A DNA stretch of 64,000 nucleotides, from positions 558,001 to 622,000 of the forward strand of contig CAVUIK010000008.1 of assembly GCA_963741565.1 (NCBI GenBank), read 5' to 3'. Position 1 is the stretch's first letter; each line of letters begins with the position of its first letter. Below, one piece after another: positions 44,461-52,899 of this stretch. Source of the stretch: Ga0077555 sp963741565. GTDB taxonomy: Bacteria; Pseudomonadota; Alphaproteobacteria; Rhizobiales; Hyphomicrobiaceae. The notes under the pieces are model-generated. The model worked only from the letters and a program-made list of their open reading frames with translations, was not told the origin of the DNA and searched no databases. Made by a program: the position numbers and the translations under genes.

Positions 44461-45042
44461 CTACTCCGGCTTCCAGATGGCAGGCTTGCGCAGACGTGCA
44501 GCTACCAGATCACCTTCGTCGTGCGAATGATGATGCCCGTGTCCATGGTCATGATCGTGATGCGCACCGTGCGGCACGCCATGATGGTGTCCAGCTTGCA
44601 GCGGCCCGTGACCGCCATAAGCGCCGCCTTCCGGTTCGAACGGCCGGCGCACGTTAAGAACATGAGCGCCGAGCCCCGCCGCCATCTCCGCCAGCACATG
44701 ATCCGGCTTGATGTAGATGGCGCCGCTTGTCACCTCGGCGGGCGTGTGCCGGTTGCCTAGATGCCATGCGATCCGAGCCAGCTCGAGCGAGTTGTGCACG
44801 TGAATCTCGAGAAGATCCTCCGGTGCCGCCACGACCTTGAGCAAAGCGCCGTTGGACAATTCCAGCGCATCGCCGTTCGCCAAATACGTGGCTTCCTGAA
44901 GATCCAGCAAGAACTCCTGGCCGCGATCCGTAGTCATGGCGATCCGGCGACGGTAGCGCGCCTCGCGGTCAAGCGTGATCGTGTCGATAGCGATCCGGTT
45001 CCCGATGTCGGCCCGGCGAACGGCGGCAACTGCGCGCAACAT
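44461..45042 (-). CDS. ureE: Urease accessory nickel metallochaperone UreE
   Basis: A 193-residue protein starting MLRAVAAVRRADIG. The central domain has LEIHVHNSLELARIAWHLGN and KPDHVLAEM, containing the conserved nickel-site His of UreE dimers. The C-terminal tail is strikingly His-rich (HHDHDHGHGHHHSHD) and would bind several Ni ions. ureC ends 11 bp upstream. The ATG at 45042 is chosen; the longer frame upstream overlaps the ureC end and lacks homology. Confidence 0.95.
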   Translation of the reverse strand: MLRAVAAVRRADIGNRIAIDTITLDREARYRRRIAMTTDRGQEFLLDLQEATYLANGDALELSNGALLKVVAAPEDLLEIHVHNSLELARIAWHLGNRHTPAEVTSGAIYIKPDHVLAEMAAGLGAHVLNVRRPFEPEGGAYGGHGPLQAGHHHGVPHGAHHDHDHGHGHHHSHDEGDLVAARLRKPAIWKPE

Positions 45043-45053
45043 GGAAGCGCTCC

Positions 45054-46769
45054 TCAGAACAAAAAGTATCGCTGCGCCATCGGCAGTTCCGTGGCCGGTT
45101 CGCAAACCAGCAATTCCCCGTCGGCGCGCACCTCATAGGTTTCCGGATCGATCTCGATTTTGGGGGTGGCCTCGTTCAGGATCATGCTGTGCTTCGAAAT
45201 CCCGTCCCTGGTATTCTCGACGGCGACCAGTTCTTTGCCAAGGCCGAGCTTGCGCTTGAGATTGCCAGCGGCTGCCGATTTGCTGACGAAGGTCAGCGAC
45301 GTCGCTGCCCGGGCACCACCGTATGCCCCAAACATTGGACGATAGTGCACGGGCTGCGGCGTTGGGATCGATGCGTTGGGATCACCCATCGGCGCCGCAG
45401 CGATGGCGCCGCCCTTGAGGATAAGGTCCGGCTTCACACCAAAAAACGCGGGCGACCACAACACTAGGTCGGCGAGCTTGCCTTTCTCGATCGAACCAAT
45501 GTGCTTAGAGACGCCATGAGCGATGGCAGGATTGATCGTGTATTTTGCGATATAGCGGCGCGCCCGGATGTTGTCGTTGCCGCGCCCCTTGTCTTCGGGA
45601 AGCGTTCCTCGCTGCTGCTTCATCTTGTGCGCCGTCTGCCACGTGCGAATGATGACCTCACCGATGCGGCCCATGGCCTGGCTGTCCGATGACATCATCG
45701 AGAGAGCACCCATATCGTGCAGGATGTCTTCGGCCGCGATCGTCTCCTTCCGGATGCGGCTTTCAGCAAAGGCCAGATCCTCCGGAATTTTTGGCGACAG
45801 GTGGTGGCACACCATCAGCATGTCGAGATGCTCGTCGATGGTGTTGACCGTGAACGGGCGCGTTGGATTGGTGGACGACGGCAACACGTTCTTCAAGCCC
45901 GCGATCTTCATAATGTCGGGTGCGTGTCCACCGCCGGCGCCTTCCGTGTGGAAAGCATGGATCGTGCGGCCTTTGAACGCCCGGATCGTATCCTCGACAA
46001 ACCCTGACTCGTTCAGTGTGTCGGAGTGCAGCATCACCTGCACATCGTGGTCATCGGCAACGGCGAGGCAATTGTCGATCGCGGCTGGCGTCGTCCCCCA
46101 ATCCTCATGCAGCTTCATGGCGCAGGCGCCAGCCTCGAGCATTTCAATCAAGGGCGCCGGCAGCGATGCATTGCCCTTGCAGGCGATGCCGAAGTTCATC
46201 GGGATTGCATCAAGTGCGCGCAGCATCATCTGGATATGCCAAGGCCCGGGCGTGCACGTCGTCGCAAATGTACCATGTGACGGACCCGTACCTCCGCCAA
46301 GCAGCGTCGTCATGCCCGCCATCAGCGCATCCTCGGCTTGCTGCGGGCAGATAAAATGGATGTGGCTATCGAAGCCGCCGGCCGTCAGTATTTTTCCTTC
46401 GCCCGCGATCACGTCCGTCCCTGGCCCGATGATGATATCGACGCCGGGCTGGATGTCCGGGTTGCCGGCCTTCCCGATCGCGGCGATTCGTCCCTCCTTC
46501 AGGCCGACATCGCCTTTGACGATGCCCCAGTGATCGAGAATGACAGCATTCGTAATCACGGTATCCATGGCGCCCTTGGCGTTGGTCACCTGTGATTGGC
46601 CCATGCCATCGCGGATGACCTTGCCGCCACCAAACTTCACCTCCTCGCCATATGTGGTGAAGTCCTTCTCGATCTCGATGATAATATCGGTATCCGCCAG
46701 CCGAACCTTATCGCCAGTCGTCGGGCCGAACATCTGTGCATAGGCCGCGCGGGAGATTTTCGTAGGCAT
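45054..46769 (-). CDS. ureC: Urease alpha (catalytic) subunit
   Basis: A 571-residue amidohydrolase that hydrolyses urea at a di-nickel centre. Ligands are readable: His136 and His138 (DSHIHFI), the carbamylated Lys219 and His221 (MKLHEDWG), His248 (MLHSDTLNES), His274 (HAFHTEGAGGGH) and Asp362 (SSDSQAMGR). The mobile flap Cys321-His322 lies in VCHHLSPK. All catalytic residues are present, so the enzyme should be active once nickel is loaded. It is 43 bp downstream of ureB and 11 bp upstream of ureE. Confidence 0.98.
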   Translation of the reverse strand: MPTKISRAAYAQMFGPTTGDKVRLADTDIIIEIEKDFTTYGEEVKFGGGKVIRDGMGQSQVTNAKGAMDTVITNAVILDHWGIVKGDVGLKEGRIAAIGKAGNPDIQPGVDIIIGPGTDVIAGEGKILTAGGFDSHIHFICPQQAEDALMAGMTTLLGGGTGPSHGTFATTCTPGPWHIQMMLRALDAIPMNFGIACKGNASLPAPLIEMLEAGACAMKLHEDWGTTPAAIDNCLAVADDHDVQVMLHSDTLNESGFVEDTIRAFKGRTIHAFHTEGAGGGHAPDIMKIAGLKNVLPSSTNPTRPFTVNTIDEHLDMLMVCHHLSPKIPEDLAFAESRIRKETIAAEDILHDMGALSMMSSDSQAMGRIGEVIIRTWQTAHKMKQQRGTLPEDKGRGNDNIRARRYIAKYTINPAIAHGVSKHIGSIEKGKLADLVLWSPAFFGVKPDLILKGGAIAAAPMGDPNASIPTPQPVHYRPMFGAYGGARAATSLTFVSKSAAAGNLKRKLGLGKELVAVENTRDGISKHSMILNEATPKIEIDPETYEVRADGELLVCEPATELPMAQRYFLF

Positions 46770-46812
46770 AGGTTCAATCCTGTCGAGAGGTCTGGCCGGC
46801 TCCGCGCGTTGG

Positions 46813-47145
46813 TCACTTCTTCGCGGATTTCTTCTTCGTCGCGAGTTTTCCCATCACCAGCTGGCGAAACCCGTAGACCTCGCCCTTTCCAACCAGCGCG
46901 ATCAACCGGACGTCACGGGTCTGTCCCGGCTCAAATCGCACCGCCGTTCCAGCCGCAATGTCCAGCCGCATCCCCCGCGTCTTGGCGCGATCAAAGTTCA
47001 GAGCCGCATTCGTCTCGAAGAAATGATAATGGCTGCCGACCTGTATCGGCCGGTCGCCGGTGTTGGAGACCGGCAGCGTGATCGATGGCCGGCCCGCATT
47101 GAGTTCGATATCGCCTTTCGCCGTGATGATCTCGCCAGGTTTCAT
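46813..47145 (-). CDS. ureB: Urease beta subunit
   Basis: A 110-residue structural subunit, MKPGEIITAKGDIELNAGRP onward, with VSNTGDRPIQVGSHYHFFE and LDIAAGTAVRFEPGQTRDV, the typical UreB core. The tail TKKKSAKK is a basic extension. It packs around UreC in the (ABC)3 holoenzyme. Its ATG overlaps the stop of the small membrane protein gene by 4 bp, showing that this extra gene is translated within the operon. Confidence 0.97.
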   Translation of the reverse strand: MKPGEIITAKGDIELNAGRPSITLPVSNTGDRPIQVGSHYHFFETNAALNFDRAKTRGMRLDIAAGTAVRFEPGQTRDVRLIALVGKGEVYGFRQLVMGKLATKKKSAKK

Positions 47146-47384
47146 AATGTGGGCTCGTCTCTTTTGGCTACCGTCACATTTTGACGTGCCTCGGCGCGGC
47201 GGCTATGCCGATACGCCACGCAGCCGACAAGGGCGCTGAGCGCGAGGAACGCCAGATGATCCGGCTCGGTATAATGCTGGATCAACTCGACTGCCGACAA
47301 CCGGACGTGATCACCCGGATGCGCCGCGACTGGCGTCACGACGGCCATCGCAAAAACAGCCAAAAAAAGACGAAGCAAATTCAT
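47142..47384 (-). CDS. Small exported/membrane protein inside the urease operon, HupE/UreJ-like in part
   Basis: An 80-residue protein between ureA and ureB. MNLLRLFLAVFAMAVVTPVA is a signal peptide or first helix with cleavage near VAA-HPGDH. A second hydrophobic segment (HLAFLALSALVGCVAY) is followed by a basic tail. The HPGDH and EPDHLAFLA pattern recalls the His-Pro-x-x-G-x-DH-x-LA motif of HupE/UreJ nickel permeases, but it is far too short to be one. GGAGAG lies 4 bp before the ATG at 47384; an in-frame ATG at 47396 overlaps the ureA stop. Function unknown; a nickel-handling role is only suggested by context. Confidence 0.7.
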   Translation of the reverse strand: MNLLRLFLAVFAMAVVTPVAAHPGDHVRLSAVELIQHYTEPDHLAFLALSALVGCVAYRHSRRAEARQNVTVAKRDEPTL

Positions 47385-47395
47385 AGGACTCTCCA

Positions 47396-47698
47396 TCAGC
47401 GGATCGGATTGTGGACCGTCACCAGTTTGGTGCCGTCAGGAAACGTCGCTTCGACTTGCACGTCATGAATCATATCGGCGATCCCATCCATGACCTGTTC
47501 CCGTCGAATGACTTTCGCGCCAGCCGACATCAACTCGGAGACGCTGCGCCCATCGCGTGCACCCTCGACGACGAAATCGCTGATCAACGCGATAGCCTCG
47601 GGATAATTGAGCTTGACGCCCCGCTCCAGGCGCCGCCGCGCGACGATCGCCGCCATCGCGATCAGCAGCTTGTCTTTTTCACGGGGAGACAAATTCAT
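47396..47698 (-). CDS. ureA: Urease gamma subunit
   Basis: A 100-residue structural subunit, MNLSPREKDKLLIAMAAIVA onward, with KLNYPEAIALISDFVVEGAR and the C-terminal QVEATFPDGTKLVTVHNPI, the full UreA pattern. It is part of the (UreABC)3 urease. It lies 16 bp after ureD, and its stop touches the small membrane protein gene. ureA and ureB are separate genes here, as in most proteobacteria. Confidence 0.97.
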   Translation of the reverse strand: MNLSPREKDKLLIAMAAIVARRRLERGVKLNYPEAIALISDFVVEGARDGRSVSELMSAGAKVIRREQVMDGIADMIHDVQVEATFPDGTKLVTVHNPIR

Positions 47699-47714
47699 CG
47701 ACCATCCCTCGACT

Positions 47715-48563
47715 TCACATCGACCAGACGCGCGGCAACGGCCGGCCCGTCAGCACCTCAAGAACGCGCATATGTTCAGCCCGCAGTTCGGCCGCGCTCG
47801 CGCCGAGACCGCGCACGACAAGCTTTCCATCCCACGCGCTCGCCCCCCAATCCCCGGTCGCATCAGCCAAGACGGCACGAACCGCGTCGATCCGCTCTCC
47901 AGCATCCGGTGCAATCAAGACGAACATCGCCGCGGCCTTGGCCCCTGCTGCGACAGCCGGCCTAGCCAGAAGATCGCCCAGCTGTCCCTCGAGCCGCAGA
48001 TTATCGGCAAAAACGAGCCGGCCATCCCGGTGCAAACGCCACGTGTCATGCAGGGCGCCCTCACCCAGCGTCTCGCCGCTTGCGGTACGGCCGAACACAA
48101 CCATCTCGACCATCAGCAAGCGCGCGCCCGACGCGACATCGGCCTGGAAACTCCGGCGCAGCTTCGAACCGGAAAACAGGATCGTCTCTTGCGGCGTCCA
48201 GTCGAGCCTCCCGCCATCCTCGACCTTGATCGCTACGTCGATGACCGACAACGGACCAAGCGAGCGGTAGATGCGTTCGGCAGCTTGCGATGCCACAACG
48301 AGATCCCCACCGCCAACGTCGACCTCGCAGCGCACGTGATCGCCGCCGACGATGCCGCCGCCGGTGTTGATCGTCACGGCTTCGAGATGCGCGGCATCAT
48401 GCGACGGAAAGCGGACCCGCCAGCCACCGCGCTCGTCGAGATCGCGAAGGCGCGTCACACCGTCTTCACGGCCGGCAGAGATGCGGAAACCGCCGCGCAT
48501 ACGAACGACGGCGAGTGCATCGGCGGTTTGCACGGCACTAGACGGCAATGCGACGACGGACAT
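47715..48563 (-). CDS. ureD: Urease accessory protein UreD (UreH)
   Basis: A 282-residue beta-rich scaffold that binds apo-urease and, with UreF and UreG, passes nickel to it. Conserved elements include INTGGGIVGGDHV, QAAERIYRSLG, WTPQETILFSGSKLRR and EMVVFGRTASGE. The start at 48563 lies 26 bp inside the end of urtE, so the transporter and urease genes are fused into one unit. Full length for the family. Confidence 0.94.
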   Translation of the reverse strand: MSVVALPSSAVQTADALAVVRMRGGFRISAGREDGVTRLRDLDERGGWRVRFPSHDAAHLEAVTINTGGGIVGGDHVRCEVDVGGGDLVVASQAAERIYRSLGPLSVIDVAIKVEDGGRLDWTPQETILFSGSKLRRSFQADVASGARLLMVEMVVFGRTASGETLGEGALHDTWRLHRDGRLVFADNLRLEGQLGDLLARPAVAAGAKAAAMFVLIAPDAGERIDAVRAVLADATGDWGASAWDGKLVVRGLGASAAELRAEHMRVLEVLTGRPLPRVWSM

Positions 48564-49233
48564 CCGCTTCCACCATTTCGGCGCGAGTTCCCGACAAGAC
48601 GATCTGGCCGCGCTCCATCACGGCATATCGGTCCGCGAGATCGCGCGCAAACTCGAAATACTGCTCGACCAGAAGGATCGCGATATCGCCCTGCTGGCGC
48701 AAGAAGTCGATGGCACGGCCAATGTCCTTGATGATCGACGGCTGGATGCCCTCAGTCGGCTCGTCCAAAACAAGCAAGCGCGGGCGCATCACCAGTGCAC
48801 GGGCAATCGCCAGCTGCTGTTGTTGGCCCCCAGACAGGTCGCCGCCGCGACGCGACAGCATTTCGCGCAGCACCGGGAACAGCTCAAAGACAAAATCGGG
48901 AACCGATCGGTCGGCTCGGCGCAGGGGCGCATAGCCAGTCTCCAGGTTTTCCTTCACAGTCAGAAGCGGAAAAATCTCGCGCCCCTGCGGCACGAACCCG
49001 ATCCCGCGCCGCGCCCGCTCCTGCGGCATCAGCGCCGATATGTCCTCGCCGTTCCACTCGATGCGGCCGCGCGAAAGCTTCTGCTGTCCGGTGATGGCGC
49101 GGAGCAAGCTCGTCTTGCCGACCCCATTGCGCCCGAGCACACAGGTCACCTGGCCGACCGTGGCACTCACGGACACGCCACGCAATGCCTGCGCAGCGCC
49201 ATAGTGCAGATCGATGGTATCGACATTGAGCAT
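48538..49233 (-). CDS. urtE: Urea ABC transporter ATP-binding protein UrtE
   Basis: A 231-residue LivF-like ATPase. Walker A is GRNGVGKTS, the signature is LSGGQQQQLAIARAL, Walker B is LLVLDEPTEG and the switch His is in ILLVEQYFEFA. GRIEWNGEDISALMPQERAR is typical of UrtE. It powers urea import together with UrtD. It is 28 bp downstream of urtD and overlaps ureD by 26 bp. Confidence 0.96.
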   Translation of the reverse strand: MLNVDTIDLHYGAAQALRGVSVSATVGQVTCVLGRNGVGKTSLLRAITGQQKLSRGRIEWNGEDISALMPQERARRGIGFVPQGREIFPLLTVKENLETGYAPLRRADRSVPDFVFELFPVLREMLSRRGGDLSGGQQQQLAIARALVMRPRLLVLDEPTEGIQPSIIKDIGRAIDFLRQQGDIAILLVEQYFEFARDLADRYAVMERGQIVLSGTRAEMVEADVRRRIAV

Positions 49234-49261
49234 GAATGACCTGACCTCTATGACATCGGCC

Positions 49262-50044
49262 TTACCGGCCGAGATAGACCTCGATGACGCGTTGGTTCGA
49301 AGACACGTCGTCGAGGCTGCCTTCTGCCAAGACTGCGCCTTCGTGCAGGCATGTGACCTTCACGCCAAGCGCGCGCACGAACGACATGTCATGCTCGACC
49401 ACAACCACCGAGCGGGTACGGTTGATCTCGCGCAGAAGATCGGCCGTCACCGCCGTCTCCGCGTCCGTCATACCAGCAACCGGCTCGTCGACCAGCAGCA
49501 GCTTGGGGTCCTGAGCCAACAGCATTCCGATCTCCAGCCACTGCTTCTGGCCGTGGCTCAGTGCGCCGGCCAGCCGGTTCCGCTGATCGGTGAGCTTGAC
49601 CGTTTCGAGCACGGCATCGATCCGCTCCGCGGCGATGCGATTTCGCGAACCGAAGATCGCAGATACCGTCGTGCGCTCATCCTTGAGTGCCAGCCGGATG
49701 TTGTCGGCGACCGTATGGCTCTCGAAAACCGTTGGCTTCTGGAACTTGCGCCCGATACCGAGGTTCGCGATCGCGGCTTCGTCGAGCTGCGTGAGATCAA
49801 TCGACCCGCTAAACAGTACCGAGCCGGTGTCGGGCCGCGTCTTGCCGGTGATGACATCCATCATGGTCGTCTTCCCGGCTCCGTTTGGGCCGATGATCGC
49901 GCGCATCTCGCCCGGCGCGAGCCACAGCGACAACTCGTTAAGGGCTTGAAAGCCGTCAAAAGAGACACTGACGCCGTCGAGATATAGTACGGCGCTGGTC
50001 AGCACCGACGCGGAATGTCTCGGTTCCGGTCGTTGATCAAGCAT
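49262..50044 (-). CDS. urtD: Urea ABC transporter ATP-binding protein UrtD
   Basis: A 260-residue LivG-like ATPase. Walker A is GPNGAGKTT, the signature region LAGALSHGQKQWLEIGMLLA is the SHGQ form typical of UrtD, and Walker B is LLLVDEPVAGM. The start is taken as ATG 50044, 4 bp after the urtC stop; in-frame starts up to 50116 lie inside urtC. It pairs with UrtE to drive the permease. Confidence 0.95.
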   Translation of the reverse strand: MLDQRPEPRHSASVLTSAVLYLDGVSVSFDGFQALNELSLWLAPGEMRAIIGPNGAGKTTMMDVITGKTRPDTGSVLFSGSIDLTQLDEAAIANLGIGRKFQKPTVFESHTVADNIRLALKDERTTVSAIFGSRNRIAAERIDAVLETVKLTDQRNRLAGALSHGQKQWLEIGMLLAQDPKLLLVDEPVAGMTDAETAVTADLLREINRTRSVVVVEHDMSFVRALGVKVTCLHEGAVLAEGSLDDVSSNQRVIEVYLGR

Positions 50045-50048
50045 CGGC

Positions 50049-51197
50049 TCACTCCGCAGGGGCCGGCGCCGCATGACCATTCGCCCGATTGGACGGCGAG
50101 CCACGGCGCGTTTCAAAATAGTCGGAGATCGTTCCTACGATGCCTTTGGGCAACGCCAAGGTCACCAGAACAAACAGGCCGCCGAGCATGAAGAGCCAGT
50201 AGGGCGCGAGCATACCGCTGGTGAACGTGGTCTTCATGATATTCACGACGAAGGCGCCAACGACGGCGCCGATCAGCGTTCCGCGGCCGCCGACCGCAAC
50301 CCAGATCACAGCTTCGATTGAATTTCCGGGCGAAAATTCCGACGGGTTGATGATCCCCACCTGGGGAACGTAAAGTGCACCGGCAAGGCCGGCCATACAG
50401 GCCGATATGGTAAAGACGAGCAGTTTGTAGTTCTCAACACGATAGCCAAGGAACCGGGTCCGTGACTCCGCATCGCGGATAGCCACGAGAACTTTTCCGA
50501 ACGTCGACGTCACCAGCACGCGCGCAATCAGGAACGAGGCGGCAAGCAGCACTAGAGACGCGACGTACAGCGCTACTCGCGTCGCCTTGGCTTGAATCGG
50601 ATGGCCGACGATATCCTTGAAGTCTGTCAGGCCATTGTTGCCGCCGAATCCCATGTCGTTGCGGAAGAACGCAAGTAGCAGCGCATAGGTGAGTGCTTGC
50701 GTGATGATCGATAGGTAGACGCCCGTGACGCGCGAGCGGAACGCCAGCCAGCCAAAAGCAAACGCCAGCAACCCCGGCACCAGAACCATCATCGCGAGCG
50801 CGAACGGGAACGAAGAGAACCCCCACCAGAACCACGGCAACTCCGTCCAATTCAGGAACACCATGAAGTCGGGCAGCGTCGGATGCGCGTAGACGCCGCG
50901 CGTTCCGATCTGGCGCATCAGGTACATACCCATCGCGTAACCACCGAGCGCGAAAAAGGCGCCATGGCCGAGAGAAAGGATGCCGCAATAGCCCCACACC
51001 AGATCGAGCGCCAAGGCCAGCACGGCGAAGCACAGGTACTTGCCGAGGAGTGCGACGATATAGGTCGGAACATGAAAGGCCGACGTCTCCGGCACCAGTA
51101 GGTTGAGGACTGGTACGAGCGCCGCCGCGAGCGCGAGAACGGCGAGGAAGATCGACGAGCGGCGATCGAGGCTGGACAGGATCAGGGACGTTATCAT
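50049..51197 (-). CDS. urtC: Urea ABC transporter permease UrtC
   Basis: A 382-residue LivM-like permease with about ten hydrophobic segments. LALDLVWGYCGILSLGHGAF and GYAMGMYLMRQIG near the N-terminus are typical, and FTLV/ISACMAGLAGALYVPQ with WVAVGGRGTLIGAVVGAFVV near the C-terminus contain the coupling helix. It forms the membrane channel with UrtB. Its start overlaps the urtB stop by 4 bp. Confidence 0.95.
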   Translation of the reverse strand: MITSLILSSLDRRSSIFLAVLALAAALVPVLNLLVPETSAFHVPTYIVALLGKYLCFAVLALALDLVWGYCGILSLGHGAFFALGGYAMGMYLMRQIGTRGVYAHPTLPDFMVFLNWTELPWFWWGFSSFPFALAMMVLVPGLLAFAFGWLAFRSRVTGVYLSIITQALTYALLLAFFRNDMGFGGNNGLTDFKDIVGHPIQAKATRVALYVASLVLLAASFLIARVLVTSTFGKVLVAIRDAESRTRFLGYRVENYKLLVFTISACMAGLAGALYVPQVGIINPSEFSPGNSIEAVIWVAVGGRGTLIGAVVGAFVVNIMKTTFTSGMLAPYWLFMLGGLFVLVTLALPKGIVGTISDYFETRRGSPSNRANGHAAPAPAE

Positions 51198-52802
51198 GCT
51201 TCCACCGCCCGTCCCTTGAGGGCAAAGAGGCCCCTTGGCCGCTTCTGTATGAACAGGATCAGGAGGGCGAGAATCGCGATCTTCGCGAGTACCGCACCCG
51301 CAAACGGCTCCAGAAACTTATTGGCGATGCCGAGAAAGAATGCCGAGACAAAGGTGCCCCAGAGGTTCCCAACGCCGCCGAACACGACGACCATGAAGCT
51401 GTCGATGATATACGACTGCCCGAGATTCGGCGAAACGTTGTCGATCTGCGAAAGCGCAACGCCCGCTATGCCGGCGATACCCGAGCCAAGTCCGAACGTC
51501 ATGGCGTCGATCCGGGCCGTGCGAATGCCCATCGATGCTGCCATTCGCCGGTTCTGCGTCACGGCGCGCATTTGCAGGCCCAGCGGGGTCATCTTCAGGA
51601 CCGCAAGCAGCACGGCGAATACGACCAGCGTAAAGATGATGATGCACAACCGTCCATACGTGATCGAAAGTCCAAAGAGGTCGAAGGAGCCGGACATGTA
51701 GGGCGGGCTCGACACTTCCTTGTTGGTAGGGCCGAACGCCGTCCGAACCGACTGCTGCAGAATTAAGCTGACACCCCACGTTGCCAGCAGCGTTTCGAGC
51801 GGGCGCCCGTAAAGAAAACTAATGATCCCGCGCTCGATAATGATGCCGACGAGCGCCGTGAACAGAAACGCCATTGGGATCGCCAGCGGCAGCGACCATC
51901 CGATCCAGGCCGGCGCCAGACTGCGGAACAGCTCCTGCACCACAAACGTCGTATAGGCGCCGAGCATCACCATCTCGCCGTGCGCCATGTTGATTACGCC
52001 CATGACGCCGAACGTGATCGCAAGGCCGATCGCGGCCAGCAACAGTACGGAGCCCAGCGAGAGACCGTACCAGACGTTCTGTGCGACGCCGAGCACCTGC
52101 TGGCGTTGCTCTGCCCGTCGGATCGCCGCCTCGACGGCGCGCTGCGCTTCGGACTCTTTGGATGTCGCCTGAACACTGCGAAGCAGCGCCAGCGTGTCTT
52201 GATCCGCTGCCGCACCCAGTTGCTTGATCGCGGCGAGGCGGGCATCGAGAGGCGATGACACATCGCCCAGAACGACGGCCGCGCGAGCGCGCTCAAAGGC
52301 CCGGCGCACCGTGGAGTCGGTCTCCTTCGCCAGCGCCGCATCGAGCAGGATCAAGGCTTTTGCATCGCGCGATTTGAAAACGGAGTCGGCTGCCGCTACC
52401 CGCTTGGCCGGGTCAGGCGCCAGCAAGGTCAGCGACCCCAGCGCGGCCTCGATCTGCCCGCGCAGCCGATTGTTGATCCGTACCAGCGCAAGCTCGCCGA
52501 CTGCGGACGCGACCGGATTGCCTGTCAGAGCGTCATGGAACGCGCCCGCCGCATCCTTAAAGAAGACCGTCTTGGAGCCAGGATCGAGTAGCAGGCGCCG
52601 GTCGGCCATCGCTTCAAGGATTACGGCGGCCTGGGGCGAGCCGGCGGCTGCAATCTCGTCGATCGCCTTGGCCGTCTCGGCAAAACTGTCATCGCCAAGG
52701 CGCTGCAACGCTGCGCCCAGATCGCGCATCGGCCGGTGCCGACAGCGCCAACGTCAGCAGGAGCCCGCAGATGTAAGGGATCAAACCTCGCAGACGCGCC
52801 AT
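51194..52802 (-). CDS. urtB: Urea ABC transporter permease UrtB, with an apparent +1 frameshift after the signal peptide
   Basis: A LivH-like permease with the UrtB-specific extension of about 200 residues (HEAT-like helices, from RDLGAALQRLGDDSFAETAK) before the membrane domain (YGLSLGSVLLLAAIGLAITF, GVINMAHGEMVMLGAYTTFV). The intact reading frame starts only at 52729. Just upstream, in the neighbouring frame, lies a perfect signal peptide, MARLRGLIPYICGLLLTLAL then SAPA, starting at ATG 52802. Removing one base near 52729-52735 joins them. The span of 1,609 bp is one over a multiple of three; repaired length is about 535. Without the repair the extension would not be exported. Confidence 0.92.
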
Positions 52803-52850
52803 GCTGAGATCTCTTTACCCTGATTGCGCTTTCGGCGGTCATCAACAACT

Positions 52851-52881
52851 GGAGCGGCGCCCTTGGACAAGGCGCCGCTCC
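52851..52881 (-). terminator. Stem-loop between urtA and urtB
   Basis: GGAGCGGCGCC pairs exactly with GGCGCCGCTCC around a 9-nt spacer. No U-tract follows, so it more likely protects or partly attenuates the urtA mRNA than ends it, giving more receptor than permease. This is common for binding-protein genes at the head of ABC operons. Confidence 0.55.
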
Positions 52882-52899
52882 CGCAAACTCACAGTAGCT

